The position numbers and the translations under genes were made by a program. Of a DNA stretch of 64,000 nt, positions 23,771 through 38,161 are shown in pieces (position 1 is the first letter of the stretch; every line of letters starts with the position of its first letter). The notes under the pieces were generated by a model that ran no database searches, was not told the DNA's origin, and saw only the letters and a list, made by a program, of their open reading frames with translations. The DNA is from Carnegiea gigantea (taxonomy: Eukaryota; Streptophyta; Magnoliopsida; Caryophyllales; Cactaceae), in assembly GCA_029747015.1 (NCBI GenBank), contig JAKOGI010000082.1, positions 708,501 to 772,500 of the forward strand. The letters run 5' to 3'.

Positions 23771-24594
23771 GGTCCTACTCTATTTCGCGTTTTTTAGGAT
23801 TTAGCTAAGAGTTTACATCTCCTTACAGCTTCTTACATCTTCTTACATCTTTCTGCATCTTCTTACATCTCCTTGCATCTCCTTACATCTCCTTACATCT
23901 CCTTACATCTTCATACATGTTCTTACATCTCATAGATTTTCTATAGCATTCATTTATCTTAGTTATAGAAATATATATATTGTTTTAATGATACTACCAA
24001 TATATAAAATTTATAAATATCTTATGAACACAACATTTATATAAATATAAAAACATAATATAACGACGTACATTATATATGAGTTTCGACATGAAATATA
24101 TATTATTATAGATGACTATATATTTATTTATATTTAAAATTATTTACTTAAAATAGGAATTTATTTGAAGAGTTGTATTTAATTTTATCAAAAAAGTTTT
24201 TTTTTATTATACTTTGCTTATTCGATGAAACTAATGTTCATATAAAAAATCTCGGACGAAATTTTATTTACCAAATTTATAGGGATTAATATATTTTATT
24301 GTTGTGCAATTAACTTGATTAATTGTTTATTTTTAATAAATATATTATTTTAATATTATTATTTATCATCCAAAACATTCATTGTAAAACAAATTATACT
24401 ATACAACTTTTCAACAATTCAACAACTCCTTACATCCATTCTTACAGCTCCTTACAGCTTCTTACATCCTCTTACAGCTCCTTACATCTCCTTACAGATC
24501 CTTACATTTTCTTACAACTCTTTGCAGCTTCTTACATCTCCTTACATTTCCTTACATCTATCTATTTATCTAAAATATGAAATAGAACAGGCCC
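23771..24594 (-). mobile_element. PIF/Harbinger-like MITE, GTAAGGA family, copy 2
   Basis: The left end is GGTCCTACTCTATTTCGCG. Read inward, the right end is GGGCCTGTTCTATTTC. Both flanks are TGA (23768-23770 and 24595-24597). The arms carry CTCCTTACATCTCCTTACA-type repeats, the complement of the GTAAGGAG units of the element at 5625-6378. The core (about 23950-24330) is the reverse complement of that element's core. It starts 118 bp from the end of the previous MITE. Confidence 0.78.
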
Positions 24595-24597
24595 TGA

Positions 24598-26326
24598 GTT
24601 TGTACGAACAACCCAATTAACAATTTAAGAGATTAGTTTTTGAATTATCTTTATAGAAATAAGGTGATAAAGCTATCTTATTCCTACCTGCCCCATTCAT
24701 AAGTCTAATGTAGTATAGTTTGAAGAGATTTGGACTGAAACAATTAACTTGTAAGATAAGGCAAAATTACACAACTATCTGTCTAATATTGAAATAATAA
24801 GGTCCAATAGGCTTTTGCCCCTCAAAAAAAAAAAAAAAAAAAAAACACTTGTGTCTACCATTCGTTGTGTGACACTTGTTCTCACACCGAGTGCTTACTT
24901 GATTTACGAAGGGGCACCCCTTGTCTACCCAAGGAACCCTCTCTTATTTGTGTAGGTCTATTTGGGGAGTGTATAGCAGCGATCATGAGTCGGCGCAGTG
25001 ATCCAGTGTGTAATTTTGTGAACTAAATTACTCCTCTTCTCAACGTCCATCGCACTCAGCAAAATTCGATCTGAAACACTGAAGATATTAATGTCCACCA
25101 CCCAATAACTGAAATGATTAATAAGTAACAAGCACCGACAATATATTTGAAGTATGAATTCAACACAAGTACGTTACTTCTATGTCAAGAATTCAAACTC
25201 AATAATATGCCACGAGATTGGGAGAACACTACTTCGTGTACTTTCTAATAACCTAAACCAGACGTTCTTTTGGTCACGGTAAAATAGAAAAAGCGAGACA
25301 CTTAAAAAATAAGAATACTATTGTGTACTGGTACTTTGTGTATTATGAACTTAAGCAACTATTTTATTTTGTTACAAATGCAGCATGTTTAACCTATAGT
25401 AATTAAGGAGACCAATAACATATCAACAATGAGTGATAAGTTTTTAATGAGTGACATTACGCTTGTCAAGGTTTTTCCGTAAGAGGAACTTAACTCTTAT
25501 GCTCTAAGTAAGTATAATTTAGCATCTTCTTGCTAAATCCATTTCAAACCCGCAATAAAAAGCATTTCAACTAATTTTTTTATGCCACTAAGCAAATTTC
25601 ATATTATAATCATTTCATCCATTGCCAATTAATTATGGATTGAAACCTCATTTGAGCTTATATGCAAGACTCATTTGTTTAAGATCTAATTTATATAAAA
25701 TTTAATCGTAATTATTTTATCATGAGATTGTTTCACGTAAAATATAAACCCCTAATAAAAATTTAATTCTTTTATCCAAGCCACGTATAAATTTTTTTGA
25801 TTACTTAGGGGGAGGGAAAATTTAAACGAGATCGGGACAAGCCGATATATTATATTGAAGAGAAGGTTTGGCAAGCAAAAAGGCATCTTCGATCTCTATA
25901 TATTGTCTGAAATCTCATTTCTTTTTCTAAGCGCATGTGATTGTAGATTTGTAGATTTTCGATCCGCCAATTAGAAAATTAGGTGAAGGAAGGAAAGGAG
26001 CTGGAATGGAATGCTTTTGCAGTTTGAAGCATCTTGACGTGTGGTCCTCTTCTAGAATGCTGCACAAGTAATTAATTATGAAAAATAATTTAAACTAAGA
26101 TACTTTGTATGAGATACATAATCAAAGTAATATAATATCAATATAGGGATCATGTAAATATTTTTCAGTCATGGAATTTGAGTTTTGAGGGAATATATAT
26201 ACCATATGAGTAGTTTAAAGTCTAGTAAAAATCACACGAAAATTATAATACTTTAAAAATCATTTTACACATCTGTTTCACTCTTTGGATAATTTTGGTT
26301 TAGGCATGTTGACACAATTAAATAAA
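24598..26326. other. No recognisable gene
   Basis: AT-rich sequence with an A(22)-type run near 24825. No exon, RNA gene or bounded repeat is recognised. Confidence 0.4.
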
Positions 26327-27338
26327 GGTAGTGTTTGGTTATGGGAAAAATGGTTTTCCCAAAAAATAATTTTCTAATTTTTCGTTGTTTGGCACAATAA
26401 ATGATGAAAAATTGTTTTCCAATGAAAATGATTTCCCCCCAATGGAGGAAAATGATTTCCTTTGTAAGAGAATGGGAAGTTGATTTTATTCCTTCAATTC
26501 TTTGATGATATGATCAACTGAAATTTTGGCGCAAACTTTAATTTTAACAGTTTGGATTGAAACTGTACTATCCGATGGAAAATATTAAAACAAACTCAAA
26601 TCTAAATTTTTAGCTCAATTTTTTTTATTTGATCAACATTTATCTTCACAATGATAATTTAATCGACTTTTTTTACTACTAAAATAATTAAGTCGACTCG
26701 TCGCTAAATCAATTTCAACGGTTTGGATCGAAACTTGATTATCAGATAGAAAATATTAAAATTGGCTCAAATTCAGAGAGCTTGATATTCTTTTATTTGG
26801 TCCATATTTTTTTCCACAACGATAATTCAAGTGATATTTTTCACCCCTTAAACAGTGCAGTTAATATTTTTCACCACTATAATAATTTCAATAGTTTGGA
26901 TTGAAACTTGATCATCGAATATGAAATATTAAGATAGGCTCAAATCCATATTTTGATAACGACATTCCTTCATTTAGTCAACGTTTTTTCTCCGCCACGA
27001 CAATTCAATCGATATTTTCTGCTATTTAAACAATTCAGTTGATATTTTTTGTCACTAAAATAATTTCAACTGTTTAAATTGAAACTTAATTATCTGAGAT
27101 GAAGTATTAAAAAAAAAAAACTCAAATATGAGGTTTAAGCTCAAAACTACGACAATTTAGTCAATATTTTCTGCTATTTAAACAATTCATTTGCCATTTT
27201 TTTCTTTTTCATGAAAAATGATTTATCTTGTACCAAATAATGGAAAATATGGCATGCAAATTAATTTTCCTTGAAAAAATATTTTTCATAGAAAATGATT
27301 TTACGGGAAAACTATTTTCCTTCTAACGAAACACTACC
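26327..27338 (+). mobile_element. TIR element GGTAGTGTTTGG, copy A, with ~172-bp internal tandem units
   Basis: The left end is GGTAGTGTTTGGTTATGGG; read inward, the right end is GGTAGTGTTTCGTTAGAAGG. The interior is made of about four diverged tandem units marked by TTTGGAT(T/C)GAAACT at about 26551, 26722, 26895 and 27073, giving a period of 171-178 bp. Each unit also contains AAATATTAAAA and a CAATTCA(A/G)(T/G)(C/T)GATATTTTT-like segment. The flanks AAA and AAG are not a clean duplication. The same family at 59277-60623 has TTA on both sides, which suggests PIF/Harbinger. No coding capacity. Confidence 0.65.
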
Positions 27339-27613
27339 AAGATGAATTATGTTTTGAGTTAATAATTTCATCACTTGCATATGATGTACTTGATGTTACA
27401 AAATTGTCAAATTTAAATGGTATATTCTTTTCAACTTTATTATAAGTGCGTTTCATCACCATTAAGCATTGACTAATACTTGATCTGGTAGTTATAACTT
27501 TACCTCGGATCAGCACTCATCAATATTGATATTTTTTTGGAGCTTTATAGCATAAACATAGCAAATTATGTTCTTTTTAAGAAAGGATTCTTTTGATAGA
27601 ATTAAAGCAGTAA

Positions 27614-27796
27614 GACCATGCTCTTTTCATTGGTAAGTCCCAATTTACCAACTTCAGCCCACTTCAACAAATTTTGACCTATTTCGACTCATTATTTTAA
27701 CTAACGTCTAGCCATCATATAAAAAATATATCAACTTTAACCCACTTAACGCACTTCGATCAACTTCATCCATTTTCTAATGAAAAGAACAGACCC
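27614..27796 (+). mobile_element. Short TTCTTTTC-family MITE, 183 bp
   Basis: The left end is GACCATGCTCTTTTCATTGG; read inward, the right end is GGGTCTGTTCTTTTCATTAG. TAA lies on both sides (27611-27613 and 27797-27799). It holds a few CCCACTTCAAC units but not the long T/A tract, so it is a compact relative of the fold-back elements at 9171 and 21901. Confidence 0.7.
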
Positions 27797-27799
27797 TAA

Positions 27800-28421
27800 T
27801 TTATGAACTAAAAAAATAATAAATAAATAAGTACCATGATTCAAAAAATATAATAAGTCAAAAAGTTAAACTTGAGGCAACGCATATATGTATATCACTT
27901 TTAAGTATTATGTATAATATATTTATTTTTCGTCTTTTAACCTCTATTTGATTGGAGCTAACACATTTTAGTTTAAAAATCTTGCATATTTTAAACTTAC
28001 ATAGTACCATATATTTATTCAAACGTCGGAGCCAGATGCGGGTCCTAATTAGTAAGTAAATAGAAACACAATATATGACTCTCGACTTTAAATATTTAAA
28101 AATTTAGATAAATCATAATATTTCAATCAAAATTTTAACCAAATTTTGACCAGTGATATCTGTTTCTTATACTTTTAAAACCAACATAATGTTAATGATA
28201 ATTTTTCTATTTTCTATTTATTCAACAAATTGCCATGCATTATAGCCGAAGTACTGAGTAGATCAACGACGGCCACAGCAACCCTTAAATTTTCGCACAC
28301 AAGTTATTTTTCAATTATATTGTATTATAAATCTTTATATAACAAATGCTAAAATGGATAGCGTGCTCACAATTAAGGAATTCTCAAATACTGCATGGAG
28401 AGTGATTTGTGCAATTTCAAT
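27800..28421. other. No recognisable gene
   Basis: AT-rich sequence without supportable features. Confidence 0.4.
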
Positions 28422-28933
28422 AAATAGCAATCGTGGATTTAAACTCAACAGTAAATCCTGACATTTCAATTATTCACATTATTTTAAATTTTAAAACAGT
28501 TAGAAATTAATTTGATTTTAAATTTTAAAATTCATAAAAATTTACAGGTCTCACAGGTTCCACGATCGAAACCTGACTCTGATAGAAGAGCTGCTTCCAT
28601 ATCCTCCTTTGTTTTTTTGCTCTTCAAATAGCAACCGTGGATTTAAACTCGACAGTGAATCCTGACCTTTCAATTATTCATATTATTTTAAATTTTAAAA
28701 CAGTTAGAAATTAATTTGATTTTAAATTTTAAAATTCATAAAAATTCATAGGTCTCACAGGTCTCAGGATCGAAACCTGACTCTGACAGAAGAGTTGCTC
28801 CCCTACCCTCCTTTGTTTTTTTGCTCTTTAATTTTTTTATTTTTTTCTCGGACATGTCACAGGATCAAAACCTGACTATGATAGAAGAGTTACTTCCCTG
28901 CCCTCCTTTTGTTTTTTGCTCTTCAATTTTTTT
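28422..28933. repeat. 204-bp tandem duplication plus a partial third unit
   Basis: AAATAGCAA(T/C)CGTGGATTTAAACTC begins units at 28422 and 28626, exactly 204 bp apart and nearly identical. A truncated third unit (about 28849-28933) repeats only the GGATC(A/G)AAACCTGACT and CCTCCTTTTGTTTTTTGCTC part. Read on the minus strand, the segment GGTTTCGATCCTG resembles a pol III B box, so an array of SINE-derived pieces is possible but unproven. Confidence 0.75.
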
Positions 28934-29245
28934 ATTTTTTTTCCTATTTCTGTTTGCCTCCAGTTTGAGAAAAAGCGTGAAATAAGATATGTGTACTATG
29001 AAACTTGCCAATAAGGGTTAAACTAATTCTCTCCACATATTTACTCTTTCATTGATTAATACTGTGGTCAATGCTCTTGCGATGTAAGGTTTTTAATAAA
29101 AAGTAAAAGTTAATCTTATCAACATTATCGCACATAGTAAAAGAATTATATATACATCCTTATAAGATAAGTGTAAAAATGAATGGTGGCCTAAGAATAC
29201 TTCCCCCCTTAATCCAAACTTCTCATTAATTCCTTCAAAATACTC

Positions 29246-29298
29246 AAAACAGTTAGAAGTTAATTTGATTTTAAATTTTAAAATTTATAAAAATTCAC
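29246..29298. repeat. Isolated fragment of the 204-bp repeat
   Basis: AAAACAGTTAGAAGTTAATT and the following TTTAAATTTTAAAAT segment match the middle of the tandem units at 28422 and 28626. Confidence 0.6.
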
Positions 29299-29611
29299 TA
29301 ATTGATATCCCCCATTTCCTAACTTTCCCGCGTCACCCTCTCTATCGTCAATAACCATCTAAAATTATATTCCTGCGAAGAGAGGATCGGGAAGATGAGG
29401 ATATGGAGGACGGTTTCTAGTGGAAAAAACAAAAAAAAAAATTATATTTCATTATCATTTTTTTTGAATGGATCAGAATTAATTAGTAATCTTAGTATGT
29501 CATAACTTGAATCATTAATTTGTATTTATATATGGTATATAAAGTATATCATATGATCATAAAGATTTATTCTACATTTTTTTTAGGAAAAACTACATTT
29601 CATCGATGAAG

Positions 29612-31605
<1,994 letters not shown>

Positions 31606-34600
31606 ATGGCAACTGGGTCGAGCTCAGAAACCCTAGATAGGGCCAATAATCGAAGGGGTGGTGAACATGGTTCTCAGCCTTCAAACAACAACAACAGCAA
31701 TGTTGAGCCATTTGTTCCAAAAAGAGACCATGACCCAAGAGAGCTGAGATCTTGGGCTAAGAGAACTGGGTTTGTGTCTATGTTCTCTGGTGAGACTGCA
31801 GCTGCTAGTTCAAGTAGGAATTTCAAGAATGGGAGAGGTGGGTCTGATTTAGAAAAGGGTGTTGATTTGTCTCCGAAGATTGAAATTGACCCAATTCTGG
31901 GCAGAACTAAAGCTGAAATTGAGCCATCTAGTACTGGTTTGCAGGGAAATAGGAATGATGGAGATTTGGGGATGAGGAATGGGAATGGGGAAAGAGATGA
32001 TGTGAGGCGATTCGGATTGAATAGCAATGCCGATGTCTTGGGGTCTACAGATGATGAGAGGAATGTTGGATTGAATGGGAATGCTAATGGAAATGGAGTT
32101 CCTGAGGGCAATGTGCTTGCATGCCCTAAGAAAGAGGAAGTTCATGGCTTCAATGAGGAATTTCACCGTGCATCTTTAGAGCAGGAGCCAATTCTTGGGG
32201 GGAGTCCTAGGGCATTTGAGGTGAAATGTGGAGTACTGGACAATCCGGGATATGGTGAGTATATTCTCAATTGTGCTTATTATTTGAAAATAATCCGTCA
32301 TATTTATGAACTTTCATAACTGATTATTTGCTTACTCTTTAGCATCTTTTTACTTGAATTGTGTCTGCATAACCTTTTTATGATAAGAAGTTTTCTCTAG
32401 AAACAAATGTTTGCTGCTAGCTATTGGCTATTTGTCATCCGTTATCCTTGAAGGAACTTGAATTCAGACTCACTTCCACCCAAGATTCGTGGTTAAGTCC
32501 CCAATCATCAGGAGGAATATAATTCCAAGAACTTAGTATTGAGGAGGAAGGCATTAACCCTTTGTCCACTTCTGTTGGGTGCGCTTGTCTTTGATGTAAC
32601 TATCTCATCTAAAAAGCTTTGCTTGTATCGTGCTTGATAATTGAGTTGGTCACATATTGCCGTTTTGTTTGCAGTGTGCTTAGTTTATATCGTGCTTGAT
32701 AAATAGCTGGGGTACTTGCAGACTTGCTCATATTGTTGTCAGTATTGCAGCCGCGATTACCTATTATGGCATCCAGCATTATTTGTCACTTGCTGGTTCT
32801 CTTGTGCTGATTCCTCTTGTAACAGTACCGTTGATGGGTGGGACTGATGTGAGTACCTTTTTATGTCTATGCAACGGTAATGCATATCTGAATTTCAGAA
32901 GGCAAAACAATAGATTGATCCACTTTGCAGCTGAAATAAGCATGTATTATTGATGATGGCAGAAGGATACAGCTAATGTGATATCCACAGTGTTGTTGGT
33001 GTCTGGCATCGCAACAATACTGCATTCGTACTTTGGCACTCGTCTTCCACTGGTGCAAGGAAGCTCATTCATATATTTGGCGCCAGCATTAGTGGTCATG
33101 AATTCGCAAGAGTTCCGTAACCTTACAGAACATGTAAGTGAACTGACGTCACATGCTCGTCTTGAGTTGCTAGATATAGGGGGCCTGTTATTGTTTTGAG
33201 AACGAAATCCTAGAGTATTCAATCCAGGATATGCATTACTGTAGGTTAAAATTGTGATATAGATAGTTATAAAGGACGGCATCAAATGGTCCAATAATTC
33301 TTTTGCTGTGTAGTGCTTCTGTTAACTTCCTTGCCTACTGCATGGATGGCCGGTTTCAACTTGTCATGATAAGAAAGTATTCAGTTATTTACAATGCCGC
33401 TAGTTTATTGTGATGCCACAAGTCTATTCAGGGTTCTGCAGTTCCAAATTTTCTATATCTTTTTCTGTAAATAATTTTTTTTTTAAAAATGAATCACAGA
33501 AATTCAGGTACATAATGAGGGAGCTACAGGGGGCTATAATAATTGGTTCACTTTTCCAGAGCATACTGGGGTTTAGTGGCCTCATGTCTCTGTTATTAAG
33601 GTAATGGCGAGGACTAATTTTTAGATATGGGCTCAACTCTTGGAAATTTCCCTTGCTATCTCATTCTTCTAGTACTTGCTATTTATTTCCTTAAAGGATG
33701 TTAGTAAGCTTATTTGCAGAAGGACATAGCTTTTGAGTTTACATCTATCTTAATTCTTTGTTGGCAGGCTGATAAACCCAATCGTGATTGCTCCAACAGT
33801 TGCTGCTGTTGGCTTAGCCTTTTTCAGCTATGGGTTTCCTCAAGCTGGTACTTGCATTGAAATAAGCATACCTCTAATAGTGTTGGTTATTATATTCACA
33901 CTGGTGAGATATTTTGCAGTAAAAATGATGACTCTTGTATTTTCTAATTTTCCTGCTTTGCATCCATAGTTCATTTCCTGTATCTCCATAACTGTTTTTG
34001 AGTCTTTTATTCGTGCTGTTTGGCTGCTGACTCTTTTGACACACACTGTCATTCCTTCCGACCCCATGTTTCAGTATGTTCGAGGGATATCCATATCAGG
34101 ACACCGAGTATTCCAAATTTATGCGGTATGTATATCAGCTTCGCATTTTTGTTTCATTTGAAACTTTGGATGATTTGTTGATGGCTTTCTTATCTGAAAA
34201 CTTTGTTCATAGACAATTTGACTCCATATAATTCTTGTATGTTATTGTCTGCTATGCACAATCTTTCATCCTTGGCTTTAATGTATATGGGCTTGCGCAA
34301 ACTTGAGACAACCGATCACTGAAGCACTTTTTAGAGATGCATGTCCAAACTTGACTGCACCTACCTCTCCTATATGCCCTGCTCGGTGGTGCATAATTGT
34401 ATTTGCTTGTCTCTGACTGATATCTGGCCTTGCACAAACTTGAGATTACCCATCACTATTTCAAGCACTTCCGAGAGAAGCATTTCACCACTCTAGCCAT
34501 CCTGTAGTACGTGTCTTGTGCTGATCATGCTTATAACTGGTAACTATCTTTTTCTCATCTACGTTTGTTAGTTGCATGATAAGCATCATATTTGCTTCAA

Positions 34601-36637
34601 ACATTCATGCCCCAAAGAGTGAATTTGTCTTACTAGGCATCGGCAATTAAATCCAGTCCACTTCTGTTGTAGCAATTTATCCGATGAGTGATAGCAGTTT
34701 CCCATTTTATAGATATTTATTGTCACTTGTGTCCTACGTTAATCTGTTGATTCTATCATTGAATCCTGAACTTAAGTCAGCATGCTATGTTGTAACCCTG
34801 ATGGGGTAGCTCAGCTAGTGAGGCATTGGGATTGCTTCCTAGTGGTCTCAAGTTCAACTCCCCATCAAGTTCACTGGAGGTTTTCCTGGCCGTTTAACTT
34901 CAGGGCCCCCAAGGATTTAGTCGAGGTGCATGCAAGCTGGCCCGGACACCCTGTGACATCAAAAATTAAAAAAAAGAAGTCAACATGCTATGTTGTATTG
35001 GTGCCCTATCTCCCCTGCATGATGACATTTGCTGCTCTGCAACACTGGCTAGATCATTAAGATTAACTGTTTGAATTATCTGATTGTTCTAACCTAGCTC
35101 TCAGATTCGCAAAAATTTATATTTAAAGGAGAGTAGGGGAATGCAACAGAAATTTTGCAGGCCAATGACTTTTTTGACCCTTGTGAATAACTGCAGGTCC
35201 CACTCAGCATTGTCATTGTTTGGACATATGCATTCTTCTTGACAGCAGGTGGAGCCTACAACTTCAAAGGTTGCAGCCCCAACATACCGAGTTCAAATAT
35301 CTTGGTTGATACATGCATAAAGCATGCATATACCATGAAGCATTGCAGAACAGATGCTTCAAATGCCTGGAGGACTTCTGCTTGGGTTAGGATTCCATAC
35401 CCTTTGCAGTGGGGTGTGCCTGTCTTCCACTTCAGGACTTCTATTATTATGGTCATTGTGTCTCTTGTTTCCTCAGTAGATTCAGTAAGTATCCAAATGC
35501 AAATATTTAGTCTATATTCAGATAAGAGTTTTATTTGATGGGCGACTGAGAGTCACTTCTGCTTGGGTTAGGATTCCAATACACCATTCAATTTTTACCA
35601 TATCAAGTTTTGAACAATTGAAGATTTTGTTTTAGGAATCTGTTCCAGCATGGGGATTAACTGTTTTAAAGGACACCCAGTTCTTTAACATGTACAAAAC
35701 TGACAGGTTGGAAGCTACTACTCTGCATCATTACGACTTAACTCAAAGACTCCAACCCCAGGAATTGTGAGCCGAGGAATTGGAATGGAAGGGTTTTGCA
35801 GTTTACTAGCTGGTCTTTGGGGTACTGGAACTGGATGTTCAACCTTAACAGAGAATGTGCATACAATCAACATAACTAAGGTTGCAAATCGCAGGGGATT
35901 GCAGCTTGGGGCTGTTCTTTTGATCCTCTTCTCTTTTATAGGTAGGTACTAAATCTAGTAATTATTCAAACTTATCCAGTTAAATGTTTCATGCATTGCA
36001 GCTGCTCATTACTGGTGCAAAGTGCACTGATCCATTATTCAGACTCCCATATGAATCTCCATTCACTTTCTGCCAATGATATGCCAAAAGTGTCACTTCT
36101 GCAGTCATAAAATAAATTAAATTTATGCCCTTCTGGAGTTTCTAATAGAGGCCATATTTTGTGTATTTTTTGCAACAGGAAAAGTGGGTGGTATCCTTGC
36201 TTCAATTCCACCATCATTGGCTGCTTCTGTATTGTGCTTCATTTGGGCGCTTACTGTAGCTCTTGGGCTCCTAAATTTGCAGTATACCCAAGCATCCAGT
36301 TTCCGGAACATGGGAATAGTTGGTGTTTCTTTATTTCTTGGCTTGTCGATCCCTGCCTACTTCCAGCAGTTTGATCCTCAGACCAACCTGATATTGCCTA
36401 GTTATTTGGTTCCTTATGCAGCTGCATCTAGTGGGCCCGTTCACACTGGAAACTTGCAAGTATGTTTTTACTAATGAAATCAAGTTTGTTACGCATCGTT
36501 TGCAAGAATTCCCGGAATCTTCGGGTTTTGAAGGTTGCTATTTGCGAGGTGTCTCTTCCAATGCTGCGAAGATCTATCTAGTGGTTAATTCTATTACCTA
36601 AAGTTGATAGGAAGGTGGGTGGGCGCGTTTCTTCTTC

Positions 36638-36669
<32 letters not shown>

Positions 36670-37216
36670 TTGGAAAGGTGTCTTGGACTGGAACACTCCA
36701 TCCAACACTAACAGACCCTAAGGTTTTGAGTAAGAATCACAATTTTGGATGCATTTGAGGCAAGATATGTTTGGTCTAGGCCGATTCAAGTCTGATTCAA
36801 AATTGAATTTGTCTCATTTTGGATCCGAGTACGTATTTGGGGTCATTTGTGTCACCTAACAAGCAAATTTCAGGTCCATGTGAGTTTTTGTGCATGCCCC
36901 CCCCCCCCTCTATTGAGCTCGTCTTGCCTCTATTCCTCCATTTGCTGTGTCTGCATGGAGCTGATTCCTTGTTTGTCTGTTTTTAATACAACAGCTTGAT
37001 TTCGCTGTAAATGGCCTGTTGTCGATGAACATGGTGGTGACCTTCTTGATGGCATTTGTGCTCGACAACACCGTACCTGGCAGCAAGCAGGAACGAGGGG
37101 TCTACAAGTGGTCAACTTCTGAAGATTTGGCTAACGATCCTTCTTCCGAAGCTAATTATCGCTTGCCAAGTGGGGTGGGAAGCATTTGTTGTTGGGCAAA
37201 GTGCCTGGGTATATAA
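31606..37216 (+). CDS. NAT11: Nucleobase-ascorbate transporter 11/12-like, 743 aa, ten exons
   Basis: The exons are 31606-32254, 32751-32848, 32963-33133, 33500-33600, 33768-33903, 34075-34125, 35197-35484, 35707-35941, 36179-36459 and 36995-37216. They sum to 744 codons with GT-AG introns and consistent phases. The N-terminal ~216 residues are hydrophilic, a feature of the NAT11/NAT12 clade (SWAKRTGFVSMFSGET). The membrane domain follows: YYGIQHYLS (221-229), GTRLPLVQGSSF, IMRELQGAIIIGSLFQ, NPIVIAPTVAAVGL, the loop KHCRTDASNAWRT, and the signature region TENVHTINITK (546-556). It ends with LDNTVPGSKQERGVY. The family consists of multi-pass plasma-membrane symporters. Fungal and mammalian members carry purines, uracil or ascorbate; plant NAT11/12 substrates are not firmly known to me. 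The canonical Gly of the NAT signature is His550, as I recall for this clade. Exon 2 was placed at the CAG|CCGCG acceptor because it restores NPGY-AAITYYGIQHY. I favour NAT11 over NAT12 from loop sequences, with moderate certainty. Confidence 0.9.
34795..34976 (+). mobile_element. tRNA-derived SINE in NAT intron 6, with ~21-bp target duplication
   Basis: A box GGTAGCTCAGCTAGTGAGG and B box CAAGTTCAACTCCC stand about 40 bp apart. A SINE body follows with GGCCCGGACACC, then an A-rich tail. The flanks at 34774-34794 and 34977-34997 are 21-bp direct repeats beginning AAGTCA and ending CTATGTTGTA, with one mismatch. This is a textbook SINE insertion by target-primed reverse transcription and is fairly young, since the duplication is nearly intact. 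Confidence 0.92.
36639..36669. repeat. T(10)G(21) homopolymer junction in NAT intron 9
   Basis: The minus-strand form of the C-run to A-run junction seen at five other places. Confidence 0.9.
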
Positions 37217-38088
37217 GACCTTTGAACCATCGGATCGTAGCCGAGGCACAGCTACAAAATAGGCTTACATTCGTGATTCACCAAGTTTTGGGATATGTGG
37301 ATTATTATGTGGCTCTAGTAGGGAGAGTAAAACTAAACATACAAAAGCATAGGAGGAAAGCAAGTAAACAGGGTCATTGTAGATTGTATTGATGTGTAGA
37401 ACAAATATGCTTCGAAGAAGTTGATGTGTGAATCAAATTTTAATTGGTAGTAGGCCGTGTAATATTGAAGCCTAAAATCAATGAAAGAGGCAACTTCTTT
37501 TTTCACTTTTCTTGGCCTCTTTCATCCACTTGGAATAGGCAACTCACAATAGTCAAGGAGTCATATTGTTGTTACATCCTTGAGGAAATCTTTCACTTGG
37601 GTTTCGCAGGGACTCATCAAGGCCCATTAACTCACCTATTAGGCATTACTAAGTAGGATGCAGAATTTTAGACAACGATTCATTTTAATTAAATGTTGAC
37701 ACAGTAAACTAAGATGATCAGAAGTTTGTTGAAAGAAACATGAAATCAATGTGATAGGCTTGAATAACCCATCTAAAAGTTCTTCAATAATTTGTTTCTA
37801 TGAAAAAGTACAAAATGACGACTTTTATGGTGGATTTCATTTACTCAATTGATACACTTTCTCACACACACAAGAAATTTTCCTGAGGAAAGTTGGGGTT
37901 CCACAAGAATTCCAAAAATGAAGGTATAGTTCAAAAATTCCCATCGAACTGTAACTTTTAACATTACAATGACAAAAAGGGGGGGGAAAAAAAAATCCTA
38001 TCACCAAGATTTGCAAGGACAAGAAAATATTCTACTTAAAAACGAGTGCTTTCCACATTAAAAGAATTCTCTAGGAAAACGGCACGGC
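37217..38088 (+). other. NAT 3' UTR and intergenic
   Basis: The first ~270 bp probably hold the 3' untranslated region; an AATGAAAG-type signal lies near 37480. The rest shows no gene. Confidence 0.4.
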
Positions 38089-38161
38089 GGGGGTGTAGCT
38101 CATATGGTAGAGCGCTCGCTTCGCATGCGAGAGGCACGGGGTTCGATTCCCCGCACCTCCA
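38089..38161 (+). tRNA. trnA-CGC: tRNA-Ala (anticodon CGC)
   Basis: A full cloverleaf is readable: acceptor stem GGGGGTG with CACCTCC, A box TAGCTCATATGG, anticodon stem CTCGC/GCGAG enclosing loop TTCGCAT (anticodon CGC), T arm CGGGGTTCGATTCCCCG and discriminator A. There is no intron and CCA is not encoded, as usual for nuclear genes. A T-rich run (AAATTTTTTA) follows as a pol III terminator. It would decode GCG alanine codons. Confidence 0.97.

Noticed and set aside
28422..28933. Tandem repeats as a possible CRISPR-like array
   Set aside because: The units are 204-bp direct duplications without short repeats and unique spacers, in a plant nuclear genome.
34782..35060. 92-codon open frame in a NAT intron
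   Set aside because: It begins with TTG at the SINE target duplication and runs through the SINE body.
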